Origin: Dendrolimus kikuchii | Lineage: Eukaryota > Arthropoda > Insecta > Lepidoptera > Lasiocampidae | DNA length: 64,000 nt | Direction: 5' to 3' | NCBI GenBank assembly: GCA_019925095.2 | Contig: CM034388.1 | Span: 3,149,501-3,213,500, forward strand | Shown here: piece by piece, positions 32,888 through 46,500 of the stretch | Numbering within the stretch: position 1 is the stretch's first letter | Layout: each line of letters starts with the position of its first letter | Translations under genes and position numbers: made by a program | The notes under the pieces: model-generated | Seen by the model: the letters and a program-made list of their open reading frames with translations, nothing else | What the model was told of the DNA's origin: nothing | Databases searched by the model: none

Positions 32888-33194
32888 ATCTCTTGCATAG
32901 GTCATATACTTGTTGCTTCTTGAAAAAGAAATTGTTATCCATTCGGATTAGTATGTTATCTTACTGTATAATAACTTTTTGTTGCTTGATTAAGTATACT
33001 CAAAATAGCATTTGCTTGAGAATTGAAAACGTGTTATGTAATTTTTTTTTCTAATTCTTGTATCAAATGAAGATGTAACGCGGCTCCTTTTGGAGAATCA
33101 CCTAGTGAAATTGACGCGTGTCAAGATATACTGGTATTTGTAAGACATACCATAAAGATCCACTTTATTGTGGTACTCGTTATATCATACTAGT

Positions 33195-33200
33195 AATAAA
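33195..33200 (+). promoter_or_regulatory. ifc: Possible DES1 poly(A) signal
   Basis: AATAAA about 310 bp after the stop codon. Other AT-rich candidates exist, so this is a suggestion. Confidence 0.35.
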
Positions 33201-33308
33201 AATCTGGCCGCTTTACACAGAAGACCTAGACCTTAAAACAACGCCATTTTAGCTTGGTTTTAGCAGTAGCAAGTGATGAAGTGATTATGTATTATATGTG
33301 AAATTATT

Positions 33309-33876
33309 TAGGGATGGGCCGAATGTGATTTGAACCGAATACGAACTTTAGCCGAACATTCGGTTAAAACAAAAAATTCGGCCGAACTTTGGTTTGATTT
33401 CGACACGCTTTCTTAAGTGCAACACGTCGTGACTTGATAATGCCGATTTTTTTGGCTTTTTTACACCATAACTTGCCTCTAGCAAATTTCAAGTATGAGC
33501 AGGTGGATAAAAGAATAGATTATTGATTGAAAAAAAAAACACCATTTCATAATTCTAAATTCAAAATCAAAGTTGTAATTGCTGATTTCCCTTAGACGTG
33601 TTTTTTTTTTAAATTCAAGTATGCGTAATTACAATTAAGCAGTTGCACTACTTACTGACTTTCCTTAGAGGAATAATAAATTTATTTTTGTTTTAATTTG
33701 ATGTCTATTTAATTAGGCAAAGACTCGATCAGGAACTAATTTTATTTATTTTTATCACATTACACGTCAAGGTTGATGTTCGACATTTAAACCGAATTTC
33801 GGCTGAATGCCGAAGTTCGGCTCAGGCTACCGAAATTCGGTCGAACCGAATGTAAAACGAATTTCGGCCCATCCCT
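33309..33876. mobile_element. Terminal-inverted-repeat element, possibly hAT-like
   Basis: Ends TAGGGATGGGCCGAA and TTCGGCCCATCCCTA are perfect complements, and inner CGAATGT / CGAACC motifs recur inverted. 568 bp, no ORF. I see no 8-bp duplication, but TA lies at both ends. Confidence 0.75.
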
Positions 33877-34251
33877 AAAAAATATATTAAATTTAATTTA
33901 ACCAACATTTTCAATATTTACCAATTGTAATATATCCTTTCATCCATTTACGTCTTGTAGTATTAATTATCACATGGGATATATATATTTTATTTATGGA
34001 ATAGCAATTTAGCTTATCTTTAGGATGATAATTGTTTGATAGTTGTCACTTATCCCGCCGGATAATCAGTTTTTATTGACTGTATGATTTTTGAAGATAA
34101 CTAAAAGTATCCCACTCGATCTATAATGATAAGTAATGCCAGTATGTTTTTTCAAGAGGTAACACGGTGTAGTATAAAATCACGTTTGTTAATTTATTTT
34201 TGCATTTGTTTATTTTAAGTGTTATATTTTCAATCTATATTGTAATATTAA

Positions 34252-34457
34252 GGGCCGCTTGCATAACGATAGCCTTTAAATAAAATTAGTTAATCATATT
34301 AAACTGCCTAAATACGTTTTACACAAAACATATTGACAGATCTTTAAACGTATTTAGCGACATATTTTGCGTTGTGCAAGACGCTAATTGTATTTAAGGG
34401 TGTTAAATATGTTTTGTGTTTCTTAAATAAATTTAAGCAACGTTATGCAAGCGGCCC
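34252..34457. mobile_element. MITE with TAA target duplication (PIF/Harbinger-like)
   Basis: 206 bp with inverted ends GGGCCGCTTGCATAACG, flanked by TAA on both sides. The TAA/TTA target is usual for PIF/Harbinger; assignment is inferred. 34460-34690 has G- and C-runs but no gene. Confidence 0.8.
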
Positions 34458-34960
34458 TAATTCTAGAAAGGGGGGGGGGGAGGGGTCATTGACTTTTGCA
34501 ACTTTGAAAATGTACTTTTCTCCATCTATCAATTTAAATAAAAAGTCACTCAAGAACATCGTTATAATCAAGACCTGTCAGATGATTCCTGACATGTTTA
34601 TGTACGTAAAATGGCTACATGACATCAAAGAAATAGGGAAGGTAAATGGACTGCGCCTCCCCCCCTCCCCCCGATCAGACTTTGTCACTGATCTGTATTG
34701 TAGTAATTGGACAAGCTGCTATCATTTCATTTTTCTGCTTATTTGATTGGAGCCATTTTGGCACTGATAGTCAAGATGTTGATAGCGAGAGTCCCAATGA
34801 AGTAATACGTTACTTACGATATTTTACCCACTTTCAAGTAACGTGCTTCATAGTATACACATTATATCATGATGAATCTCCAATTAATACAATAAATAAT
34901 ATAAAAAGATAAATACATTTAATAAAAAGAAACGTGAGCCACTTTAAAAAAAGTGTTTAC

Positions 34961-35205
34961 AGTACGCCCAAAGCTTAAATGCATTTCGGCTGAAGTTAGT
35001 TCCATGAGCTTGCGCACGTCTAATTAAATTTGAACGTTAATTAAACATGTCGGTGTGTTGTGCGGAAGAAATGGCATGCGAGTCCCGGATAACGGTCCGA
35101 GCGAGAGCCACACACCCCTTTCCCTTCTGTCTGTGAACCTTATAACTGTGTCCTGCACAAGAACGCGTACGAACTTCAAGGACGCATTTAAGTTTTGCGC
35201 GTACT
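34961..35205. mobile_element. MITE family M, copy 1
   Basis: Ends AGTACGCCCAAAGCTTAAATGC and GCATTTAAGTTTTGCGCGTACT are inverted with few mismatches. The body (GAACGTTAATTAAAC, GTGTTGTGCGGAAGAAATGG) matches 37470-37708. Confidence 0.75.
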
Positions 35206-35387
35206 TTGGCAGTCAAAACTAATCTTATCTCTAATATTAGAGGTCAGTGGGACATGTCTATATCTAAAAGCCTGATTAACATTTGTATTAGCTAAGAAGC
35301 TAGAAGGGTTAAGCTCTCATAGTAGTTTGGACAGCAATTAGGGTGTCAATTACATTGTTGTCTGCCGAAATGGTGATAAGGGCTTAA

Positions 35388-35518
35388 CTTGCCAGTTTCC
35401 CAAGTCAACTCATCAGTTTCGCAAATTAACTCGTCAGTTTCCCAAGTTATCTCACCAGTTACGCCAATCTCCTTGCCAGTTTCGAAATTAACTCACCTGT
35501 TTCGCAAGTTACCTCATT
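35388..35518 (+). repeat. Short degenerate tandem repeat, about 24-25 bp
   Basis: Five or so units like GCCAGTTTCCCAAGTCAACTC, alternating CCCAAG and CGCAAA. 35520-36540 has no supported feature. Confidence 0.7.
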
Positions 35519-36544
35519 TCTTAACTAATGCAAACGTAAATCAGGCTTACTGTCAATGCGAATTTATAACGTTATACCAAATAAGACTTGATACTAGTGT
35601 TTTATTTTGTATTTTCAGGTATTATAAAAATCCTGTGCAAGTAATATTCACAATCGACCCCTTGTTTAAATAATAAAATTGTACTCATTTTTGATTGATA
35701 TTATAAATGTTAACCAAAAGACTATATATATTGAATAAGTGTGAGTTACATCTAGTTAGTATATCGAACCAACTGCTACTCGTGGCTTTGTCTGAGTTGG
35801 TCTTGGAAATTCGTAATATAGACACTTCGCCTGTCCGCCTTCAGGCGGGCGCATACGTCGATGACGCTTGTTATTAACGCACTTATTATTTTGGCGAATT
35901 TTATCATGATCTTTTACAATTCATAAAATTTACGAAATTGTAAAGGAGCTAATTAAAACTTTCAGTTTATGACTGGTATACATTTAAAAAGATGTTTTAA
36001 ATGATAAGACGTTGATTGAAATTTTGAGCTTTTCTAAAAAAAAAAAGAACAAGAACAGACTTAGACAGAATAAGTGCCAACTGTGCAACGTGTTATGAGT
36101 TAACATTTTTCACAGGGCACTTGTAATTCCTTAGTATTCTTTTATCCATGTTATAATAACCTGCACTGAAGGAAATGAGCTTGTTTTTAAAGAAGTCAAA
36201 ATATAGTAATTAAAAGAGAAACAGAGTAATCCAGAAATTTAAATTGCATTCGTGAATTAATTACAGAAGGAAAAAGAAAGAAAAAAGTCCACAATAACTT
36301 TTGTAATTAATTAAAAATAAAAGATCTATGTTTGTACTATTTGTATATATTTCTATATAAGACTTTGTAATAAAATGTTATATTTGCATTATTTGTTTCA
36401 TTTTACAGTTCAGTGTCCATAGACAATTATTACTCTATGTTACTGTCACAAGTAATTTTGACAAAGACGTATTATGATTTGCTTGCTTTTACCTGAGTCG
36501 CCTATCAACGTTACCTAAAGCTCGCTTCAAACGCACAATAAACT

Positions 36545-37128
36545 AATAAGTTGGTTTTAGAGTAGTGCGAGTAGTAAGCGCGCTGATAACCAGTGCACGA
36601 CTCAGAAACGAGTTTAGTATGCTGTATGACGCGGTGCTGGTACCTACGCTCACGTATGGAAGCGAGAGTTGGGTATGGAAGAAAGAGCATGAAAGTAGAG
36701 TAAACGCGGTCGAGATGCGAGCACTGCGCAAAATCTGCGGAGTGACGCTTGCGGACCGCGTTCGTAATACCGAAGTAAGAAAAACAGTTGGTCTGAAAGA
36801 GAGTGTCGGGGTAAAGGTAAGGAAAGGAATGCTCCGGTGGTTCGGACATGTAGAAAGAATGCATGATGAAAGAATGAATAAACAGATATACAATGCAAAA
36901 GTGGATGGATGCAGAAGTCGTGGAAGGCCACGACACACTTTCCATGATCAAATTGATCGTGTACTAGCAGAAGGTCATGTTAGGAGCCTTAAGAACAGAC
37001 GAGCGTGCATGACAAGAGTTATGAATGTCAAAGAAGCAAGTGAGGTGTGTAAGAATAAGCCTAAATGGCGCTCTGTTGTTCGTGCCTACCCCGCAAGGGA
37101 ACTGGCGTGAAGTTATGTATGTATGACG
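36545..37128 (+). mobile_element. LINE-1f 3' end, longest copy
   Basis: Open frame 36565-37110 encodes 181 residues of the reverse-transcriptase C-terminus: MLYDAVLVPTLTYGSESWV, a Cys/Arg-rich stretch, [40 protein letters not shown] and the end YPARELA, followed by TATG repeats. The motif set and simple tail point to a RTE-like or related clade, by recollection. The 5' part is missing. It is the best guide for the 12 other copies in the window. Confidence 0.88.
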
Positions 37129-37469
37129 CGGTTCACTGGCATTTTGAAGTTTTGTTTTTGTCGCGAGATAATGCGTCAGGCGCGTGTGATCAACGTGACT
37201 GACACACACTGGACAAGGACTCCTTGACAGCGCGCGGCTGAGGAGCGCCGACCCACCGCGTTGCGCGGGTGGTAAGCGCGGGCAGTTTTCACTATGAAAC
37301 GGTACAAGGCACCGCTTAGCTCGTGGCCCGCGTCGCTTACCACCTGCGCCGAGGCAAGCGTGACTCTAAAACCAGCCATAGAGTTCTACTACTATTAACC
37401 GGATTTCAATATCTCACTATCCATTCTTTTACTTTACCATTATTAATTTATCAAAGTTTAACAAGTAGT

Positions 37470-37708
37470 AGTACACTGCGCGCAAAACTTAAATGCGCTT
37501 TGAGCGATATTAATTCTGTGAGTTTGCGCAGGTCCAATCGAATTTTAACGTTTATTACACCGCACGTTGTGTTGTACGAAAGAGATGGCATGTGAGTCTG
37601 GAAAGCGATAAAGTGAGAGCGCAACATCCTTAGCTCTGCTGTGAACTTGTGTTCCGCACAATGACGCGTACAAACTTCAAGGACGCATTTAAGTTTAGCT
37701 CGTATTGT
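37470..37708. mobile_element. MITE family M, copy 2
   Basis: Ends GCGCGCAAAACTTAAATGCG and CGCATTTAAGTTTAGCTCGT, inverted; body matches 34961-35205. 37130-37465 and 37710-38880 hold no supported gene. Confidence 0.75.
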
Positions 37709-38881
37709 AATAAGGCAAGTGAATAGCTGTAAGATATAGGAAGCAACTGATTGTTTATTATTATTTCGCCTAAACATTTTATTTAAAAAAGTCACCTACA
37801 TCACGTTTGAAAAAGTTTACAAACAAAATATTTGCCCAGTAAAATTAACATCTTGCGTTTACAATTCTGGACCAAATTTTCTAATAGTGTAAATGAACTT
37901 TCAAATCACTTCTTTTCCTGACAGGTGACGTCATTGAGTTTAATTTTAAGGTTATCTCCAGAGCTATCACGTTTGCCGGGGCTCCAAATGTACTTATGGA
38001 AGCACCCTATACAGAACAGATGGCCGTAGTACGAACGAGAGTGGTTGGGTTGCTTGCGGCAAACACCTGTGTGTGGACAAATATATTAAAAGCTATAATA
38101 AATTGATATAAACAGGGTTGCCACCTTATGGAAAGGAAGGAGGTTAATCGGTCAGAAATTTTCTTTATACAGATACTACCACTGCATTCTATCGCCGGCG
38201 ATTGAGGATTTACCCACACTTTCTCGACACTGGACAGTCGTTGACTGTTGGTGGCGCGCGTCCGCTCTTTATGCCATATACAATTTACTCAGTATAAGCC
38301 ATAAATATCTGCAAGTTCTAGAAAGCACGCCCCGCGGATTTTATTTGAGCACTTTAAAAACAATTAGTAGTAGGATGTTAACAAGTAAACTTAATAATTG
38401 ACGTCTACGATCGGCTCTCGGCATAGCACAAATCATCTATTATTCAACACGTATAATAGAAGATTTTGCTGCGCCATTGCGCTGCATTAGGTCCGTTGGT
38501 TAGCAGAGTGGGCTGAGTTTGAATTACTATTTTGTTTAATTACTCGAATTTAAAATATACCCAGAACTTACAGCAAGCTCCGTGATGGGACTTAAAAGAA
38601 TGTCCTTCGTGTATTTTTGTTACAGACTCTGAATCTCGACAAGGCTTTTCATTAACTTGAGCGTTTGAATTACTAACGTATAATTTTGATGGGTCCATTT
38701 TTTATCAATTTACTAAAAGTCTTTCGAAATTTTGAATTTTTTGATAGATTATAATGTATTCTGTTATTTTTTATGTCTCTTTGTCTATTTATTTGTTTCT
38801 AGAAGCACAGTTGACAGCATTTTTTGTACGTACTACATTGAAGATTAAATTCAAAGAGTTTCGTTGATACTTAATATTTTC

Positions 38882-38947
38882 TTAAGTTTTCGCGACTTGT
38901 ACCCATAATAAATAGTTTTATTATGTGTACAAGTCGCGAAAACTTAA
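38882..38947. repeat. Near-perfect hairpin at the Penelope-like element's left end
   Basis: TTAAGTTTTCGCGACTTGTAC and its exact complement flank a short A/T-rich loop that is itself nearly complementary. Confidence 0.9.
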
Positions 38948-39219
38948 CGTTTTAACGGTTTTAAGCGAGGTAATTTATTTGATTTTTGTTATTCCGACGT
39001 TTCGGCCACTTTTCAATGGAAGTGATCAGTGATCACAACAACAACGTCACAAAGGCCCCAAACCATCTTCAGTTGAGCGGTGCCCTGCTACCCTACCCTA
39101 CATCAAGGGGGTCACAGACAGAATTGGTCACATTCTCAGCCGAGCTTCAATCAAAACGTATTTCAAGCCGCATAAAAAGATAACCCAATTTTTGAGACTT
39201 GTGAAATGCAATATCTCAC

Positions 39220-39560
39220 TCCAGGACGCAGGTGTCTACAAGCTTGACTGTGAGTGTGGATTATCATACATTGGGTAAACAAAGAGGAGCATAAAACACG
39301 GGTAAAAGAACACATTGCTGACATGAAACACACAAGGTCTACGAAGTCTGCGATCACTGAACACACTCTGGACAAACCCAACTACTACATCAGATTCGAT
39401 AACCCACAAATCTTCGCAAAAGAGAATCGTTTCATACCTAGAATGAGGCGTGAAGCTATTGAAATAAAAAAAAACACCCAAATTTCAATAGAGAAGATGG
39501 TTCGCTAGTACCATCTGTTTGGCATCCGATCATCAAAACTATTAAGACCCAAACCCAGCA
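39220..39560 (+). pseudogene. GIY-YIG endonuclease remnant (Penelope-like)
   Basis: Frame 1 reads VYKLDCECGLSYIG then a stop; after a one-base shift it continues TRVKEHIADMKHTRSTKSAI, PNYYIRFDNPQIF and RRMREAIEIKK-like sequence. The Cys-rich CEC-G-SYIG start followed by an R..EH helix is the Penelope GIY-YIG layout. At least one stop and two frameshifts are present. Confidence 0.7.
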
Positions 39561-40444
39561 AAAACCAACTGCCAGGCCTCAAGACACTGTGAGCTCTTTC
39601 TGCGTACACCGGAACACAAACAAACTTGACTGTGACTGATAATTTCTTTTATTTTTACTTCTATCAATTTTAATATTATATAAAATTATTAGAGCTAGGC
39701 ATGCATATTTGCTGAAGAGTTTCTTGCGCCGCTTCTTTTCTTCAAGCCATAACATGTTGCGAAGCGGTGGTAAATTAGATTAGGCTCCCATAGAGTAAAT
39801 AATAACCATAAACAAAATTAAAACTAAATAATTAAAATGAAGAAGTTCGCGGTAGGCTAAACACATGACACTTGACATCTTTGTCTGCCGTCATCACGGC
39901 CACTGAAAAATGGCCGAAACGTCGGAATAAAAAAAATCAAATAAATTGACGCCTTAAAACCGTTAAAACGTAGTTTTATTTGTTAATACTTTTGAAATGT
40001 AGAAAAATAAATATTTGCTTAAGTTTTCTAGTTTAATTAAAATGGTGGGTATGTTAAAAATATGCGATTTTATTTCAAGCTTAAGGATTTTACAGAAAGC
40101 ATCTGAGGTAATGTCCTTTGACTCATAATTATTAATCTGAGATGATGTACGATGACATTTTGATTGATACTTATGACAATTGACAGTAAAGAGCCTGATT
40201 GTACAGTTTGACAGTTAATTTGACACTAAGAAATCCAAACAATTTTCAGGCGTGGCTTTTTGAAAGAAAACAGTTTTTTCTAAATAAAGTCTGCATAAAA
40301 AATCATTTAATATATTAAATAACTTATTCTTCTATCCGATCCGAATGTTGAATATATACATGTGGTTTAAAATTAAGAAGAAGTAACGTTCTAAGAGAAA
40401 CGTAGACTAGGCGTCAACAGACTTGTTTTTAGAATTCTATAAAA

Positions 40445-40512
40445 ATGTATGGAAGAAAAACACCTTCTACATATCGATCGACGCCGTCTGTTTATTCACA
40501 TTACACTGGAAA
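40445..40512 (+). CDS. Membrane-protein gene exon 1
   Basis: MYGRKTPSTYRSTPSVYSHY, donor GTATGT, two bases into a codon. Confidence 0.8.
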
Positions 40513-43500
40513 GTATGTTGAATGTATTATTATTATTAATAGTGAATAATCTTTACGACTTAATTTCTTTATGAAAAAAATTCTTAGACATAAAAGTAAT
40601 TTTTTAATATTATTTGTTGGGTTTGCGAATACCTAATCGATAGCATACCAAAGATTGATACTTTACAATATGTACCTACATAATTTTCTTACAGATCTTC
40701 AACAAATCTTCGTTCATCAAAATCAGTACGTTCTTTACATGTGCCATGGTACCAAAAGCCAATTTTGCATGATGCATTCTTTCTGGACTTGCAGAGGGGT
40801 TCATTGATCACTGGATTTTTATCTTTGGTAATACTTTTATTATGTTCTTCTGTGTATTTAAATATAATTGCGTAGGTACTATAGGGTCACATAAACCCAT
40901 ACAGTTATGTATGTAGCTGTATCAAGTGGTATGCATCTTTCCCATTTACCATCCCTTTAATTATATAGAGTCAGTCTGTGCCAGCATTCCGCAATGCCCA
41001 TTGGTGTACTGAGTCAAAGATTAAAATATCACAAGAGTACACATTTTTATCTTATCTCTACCATGGTACAGAACCCACATTGGCAGCACATACCACTGCC
41101 CCACTGTACTTACATATTCCTTTTTAATATATATATACATACATACATATAACTTATAACTTCACGCCAGTTCCCTTGCAGGGTAGGCACGATCAACAGA
41201 GCACCATTTAAGCTTATTCTTACACACCTCATTTGCTTCTTTGACATTCATAACTCTTGTCATGCACGCTCGTCTGCTAGTACATAATCAATTTGATCAT
41301 GGAAGTTGTGTCATGGCCTTCCAAGACTTCTGCATCCATCCACTTTTGCATTGTATATAGTCATTCTTTCCACATGCCCGAACCACTGGAGCATTCCTTT
41401 CCTTGCCTTCACCCCGACACTCTCTTTCTTATTTCGGTATTATGAACGCTGTCCGTGAACATCACTTCGCAGATTTTGCGCAGTGCTCGCATCTCGCATA
41501 ATGTATATATATATAAACCTAATAGAGGCATAAATGTTCCTCAATGTCTAAGTCATATGACTATAGTTCATATTGTTATTTTTTTACTAAACTTTATATT
41601 GTTACATAAGATTTCAATTTCTTTATATCACTGAAAGGAACTAACACCTAAGAGACAGGCTTGACCTAGTTTAGATGATAGTACCTAGTCTTAAGGCTTA
41701 GCTGAAACCAAATGCCATGTTGTCAAGTCTATCATCAGTAATAATAATTTTAATATTATTTATAGATGTCCCACTGCTGGGCTCATGTCTCCGCATTACT
41801 AGAATTGCAAACATACTGTAGCTTTTAAATTTTGATTTTGTTTGTTTTTTAGTTCATAGCAGTCTTCACATTTGGCCAGAGCATATTTGACTTGTACTGC
41901 CTGTACATGGCAACACCAGGATTCCATCACACTGGCTACTATGTCATTAGCTATCAATTTGTATATGTTGGCAGTCCAGCTGGTATGGTTTTTCTAAATA
42001 TTAATGGAGTAATTATGATAACATAATAAAAGCCATAGTTGCTTAATGGTTTGCGCATGCATCCCAAACGCAAAGAATGCAGGATCGAATCCTAGCTGGA
42101 AAGCATGCACCATTTAGACAGTTTTTCTGACTTAATGTCCATTGTTAAGTCACAAACATAAACTACTTAGTTATAACTTTGCTAATTATGTAGCAATAAA
42201 TTATTCAACTTTTACAATTACCATGTACTAATTGGTGAAGTAAAACACGGTGATGAAACCTGCACGTCGAGATAACTGATATATCAAACCTGTCAAGCCC
42301 AGGGCAAGTGTGGCGGGTATACTGTCCGTTCCTCTCATAATGGAAGACCGGAACCCAGTAATGGGAAGTTTATGGGCTACTATTATAATAAAACAATAAT
42401 CTTAATATATATAAAATATCAGCGTTGTTATTTTGAGTCTACAAAACTCGAAATAGTAGTCCATAGACTGTAACAGTTTGCAGCTCACATTTTCTATTTA
42501 TGTTGGTTGAGTAAAGGCTAAGCTAAGCTTCAGTGCTGTATAAAAATATGAGCTATAAAGTATAATAGGTTAAATGAAGATATGAGCTCTTAATTTTAAT
42601 TTATTTGGGGGCTAACAACTAGAATAATAGTAATTAGATTACAACTAATATTAAGATAATGCTCATTGTAACTTTCGATTTTCCATAAGAATACCACAGA
42701 GAAACAAGTATGGGAAAGTGAAAAGTGTGGACTATTATGTTAACATTAAGAGCTCATATTTTACCTGTTCTATTTTCATAATTAAATGAAATTTAAATTT
42801 GTTTTTGAGAAAAAAAGAAGACAGAAATAGATAGATAGATAGATAGATAACACTTTATTGTACACCATTACAGAAAACAGAAAATTTTATAGCCTAAAAA
42901 TATTCTAAATGTGCACAATGGGTGGTCTAATTGCTAAGAAGAGATCTCTTCCAGACAACCCATATATTTTTTAATCACCCTACTACAGTCGTACTACCCT
43001 ACTATCCTGTGCAGGAACAGAGAAAGAATACAATTTCCTGTGATTGGGCGGCTTGTTATAAGAGGCGACAAGATAACCCACTTCCAGGAGGTAGGGCCTT
43101 TGCCTGTCTGGATGACTTCCACCTCTGGTCTGGAGTATGCCACCATAAGAACCTTGAATTATGATCCGGCATTAGTGGCCACGTTCCAGTCTCCCATTAG
43201 AGAGCAGCAGCCCATTTGTAACGTGTGTAATTTGGTGTTGCAAATGTCCATAGGCAATGATAATTGCTTTCCATCATGTGGGTCACCTGTCCCTCTGCTG
43301 AACTCGTGCAACAAACCGATTAACCAGATGATAGCGGTTAGCTGGTTGATCGCTAAGTCAGCTATTTGAGCACCCCTACTATACATCTAACTTTAGTAAC
43401 AATTATCAGCTGTGACATAGACAAACATCGGAATGAACTGTAAAGGTACCTAGGTATTGGAATGCCAAAATTTGGTAAAGATCACAATGATGATGGTAAT

Positions 43501-46500
43501 TTTTTGTTTCAGTTCGCAATGTCTTGATAGTGTTTTCACTGTTTTCTTGGTTGGGCTCCATCGCAGTACTAATAACTTCGATTATACTCATCAACGCCTT
43601 ACGAAAGGTAATTGATTATCATATTAATATTATAAATGAGAAAGTGTGTGCGGAAGGATTGTGGTTACTCTTCCATGCTAGTGAAGCTTCCATGAAGTTT
43701 CACTTCTACTATGTATCCCAAGCACACATTTCGATTTTTCGCAGGTTTACTGCAAATTATGATTTGGTTAGGTTAGGTATATTTTAATGAATGCATTTTT
43801 TATTTAAACATATTTTATTTTATCAAACAAAAAAACTCGCGTCGCGAAGTCGTGGAAGGCCACGAAACACCTTCCATGATCAAATTGATCGTGTACTAGC
43901 AGAAGGTGATGTCAGGAGCCTTAAGAACAGAAGAGCGTGCATGACAAGAGTTATTAATGTCAAAGAATCAAGTGAGGTGTGTAAGAATAAGCCTAAATGG
44001 CGCTCTGTTGTTCGTGCCTACCCTGCAAGGTTACTGGCGTGAAGTTATGTATGTATGTAAAAAAACTGAATTCAATCCGGAACCAAAAAAAACGTCCATA
44101 AAAACATAATTATGCCGCCTCTCACCACGCGATACCTTCCACCCCCTCCAAGCGGCCGTAACGCTTTTTCGTAACAGATAAAACCCTAATACCCCGCGTC
44201 TATATAGAAGTTTTACTTCAATAACATATGTAAATACATATGTTATTTGTGAACATTTAACGACATTAACAAAGTCGCATCTGAAATAACGCATTAAACC
44301 CATATCTGTGTGAAACGGCGTATATCTCGTAACAATATTGCAGATGAAGCCGCACCATTATGAAAATAATTTTAGAATTAAAACATGTGTCATCTAGATA
44401 TTCACATTTTTCAAATATGTAGCTGTAATGCGCATGTTTGATTACAGTTTGTCATGGTTCCAAATGTGTATGAACTGATTTATTACTATGATGAGTAGAG
44501 ATAAGAATGAACATTAGGGTGGGTCAAAAAAATCTTTTTTTTTCACAAGTGACACGAAAAAGTGGGTTGCTAGGTACCTTAAAAAAATTCTCAACAAATA
44601 TGAGCTCATCATTTTAATAGGAAGATCGCATCGCAGTTTTTTATTTTTTCTCAGTAAAATAGAAAAAAATTCATACCTCATCATTAATTGATTGTATAGA
44701 AAAATGTTCTCGAAGAATTTTGTAGGAAATTTAATGCTCTACAAACAAGGTATTTTATATTGAAGATTTAAGTTTGATTATTTTAAGACAAATTTCATTT
44801 TTATTTATGAATTTTATAAATCGGCAATAAATGACTATTATAAAATGCGCAATACAAATGTTTGTAGGAAATTAACTGCTATATAAAAATAACCTATGTT
44901 TTGGCGATTAAATTAAGCGTTCAAAAGATATTCATCATCAAACTTTGATGTGTACTGATTTTAAGTTTTTGATTAGATATTCGAAAAATTTCAATTTAAT
45001 TTATGTTTTGAGAAAAAATTTCCTAAATTTAGTTTTTATCAACTGAGAAACTTCTAAAAAATTTATCTTTTTTTTTTTATCTGTAAGTATCTTTGTCTAC
45101 ATTAATAAAAAAATTTGTTGAAAATGGTAATAATGTAAAAAGTAATTTTATATTGTTTCTTATTATAAAGGCTTTATTTAAAATTTACCCTTTAGCTATA
45201 ATAGCACCACCAATTCAATGCCCTTTGCTTAGATAATTTACTCAAATTATCTAAGTAAGGCCCTTTGATGGTACTTTTTTTACACATAGATAGCCCATCA
45301 TACTTATTATAGTGCTTTCAACCTATTTGTGAAATCAAGAGCGTCGTTGTGTTCGCTCTAGTGTTGCCAATCTATGAATAATCATCAAAGACATGAGTAT
45401 ATCACATTAATCTAAGTTAGTCATTTGGTACAATGCTCTTGACTCCATCTGGGATAATGTTATAGTTATTGACCAAATGTGTCATATTTATAGCGTTAAA
45501 AACGACACTGTTGAATGATATAATTAATAAACAACTTTTTTTTAAACTGGCAACCCTAATTCGTATGGAATTTAAACATGGCGGCTGTAGTTCCATTTTT
45601 TGCCATTTCACAGATAGGTCGGGCGGACTATATGTTAGCTTTACCATTCATTCTAACAATAACCTAATCATTCACCATTCATTCCGTTCATGCCGCCGTC
45701 CAATAGTTAGTTGCACAGAGTAAAAATAAGGTATTGTTATTTTTGAAATTCATTCATTTATAAAAGTGACAAGATTATTTTGCTTTCGCAATGTTGTATT
45801 GTAATAATAATAAAAATAAACATTTGTTCAAAATTTGTTACATGTTGTGCCATCACCCATTTGTGGCTTCCACAGCTTTGTTATTCTTCTAAAGCCTGTA
45901 TTGTTATTAATATATATGTTTTTTTTTTTTCAGGAATATGAGAAACGCATAGTGCCTTGGTTGTACAGTTTCGGCGTGTTCATTCTTTTCCGCCTTGTCG
46001 CATTCATATTCGCTTCGATAGTGAATGATATGATATTTGCGTATAATGTCTTGATATGTTTGATATGGATACTGTTTTGTGTCGCCGGTATTTATGGATG
46101 GCTACTGATATATAGCCTATATTTGGAGCTGGCCGATTTAACGAAGTTGGAGGACTTGGCGCATTTGCGGGTAAGACGAAAACTTAACTACCCTCATTCA
46201 TATTATTATATTATTGATACGAGTTGCAGGACTCGAATTAAAATGCCGTTGGAATAATTATAGAGTTTATTAGAACTATACAAACACGTATAACACAGGT
46301 ACAAATATAACCGAACACAACAAGTTCAAACGTAAGGCAGAGATTCGTAATTCAATAAAACGCGCAGTCTGTCACTAAAAGGTTCAGGGTTGTAGTACAC
46401 ACGTCTTGTTTCGCTCGACTGCCTCATCCCTCCATCGAGGCATTGCTTTATACTGCACACATGCAATATGTCTGCTCGGCTGCGTGGACCGAATTTCCTA

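Larger units (their letters stand above)
38882..40030 (+). mobile_element. Decayed Penelope-like element with inverted pseudo-LTRs
   Basis: 38945-39020 (CGTTTTAACGG..TTATTCCGACGTTTCGGCCAC) reappears as its reverse complement at 39900-39985. Between them is a GIY-YIG type endonuclease remnant. That pairing is typical of Penelope-like retroelements. No reverse transcriptase is left. Confidence 0.7.
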
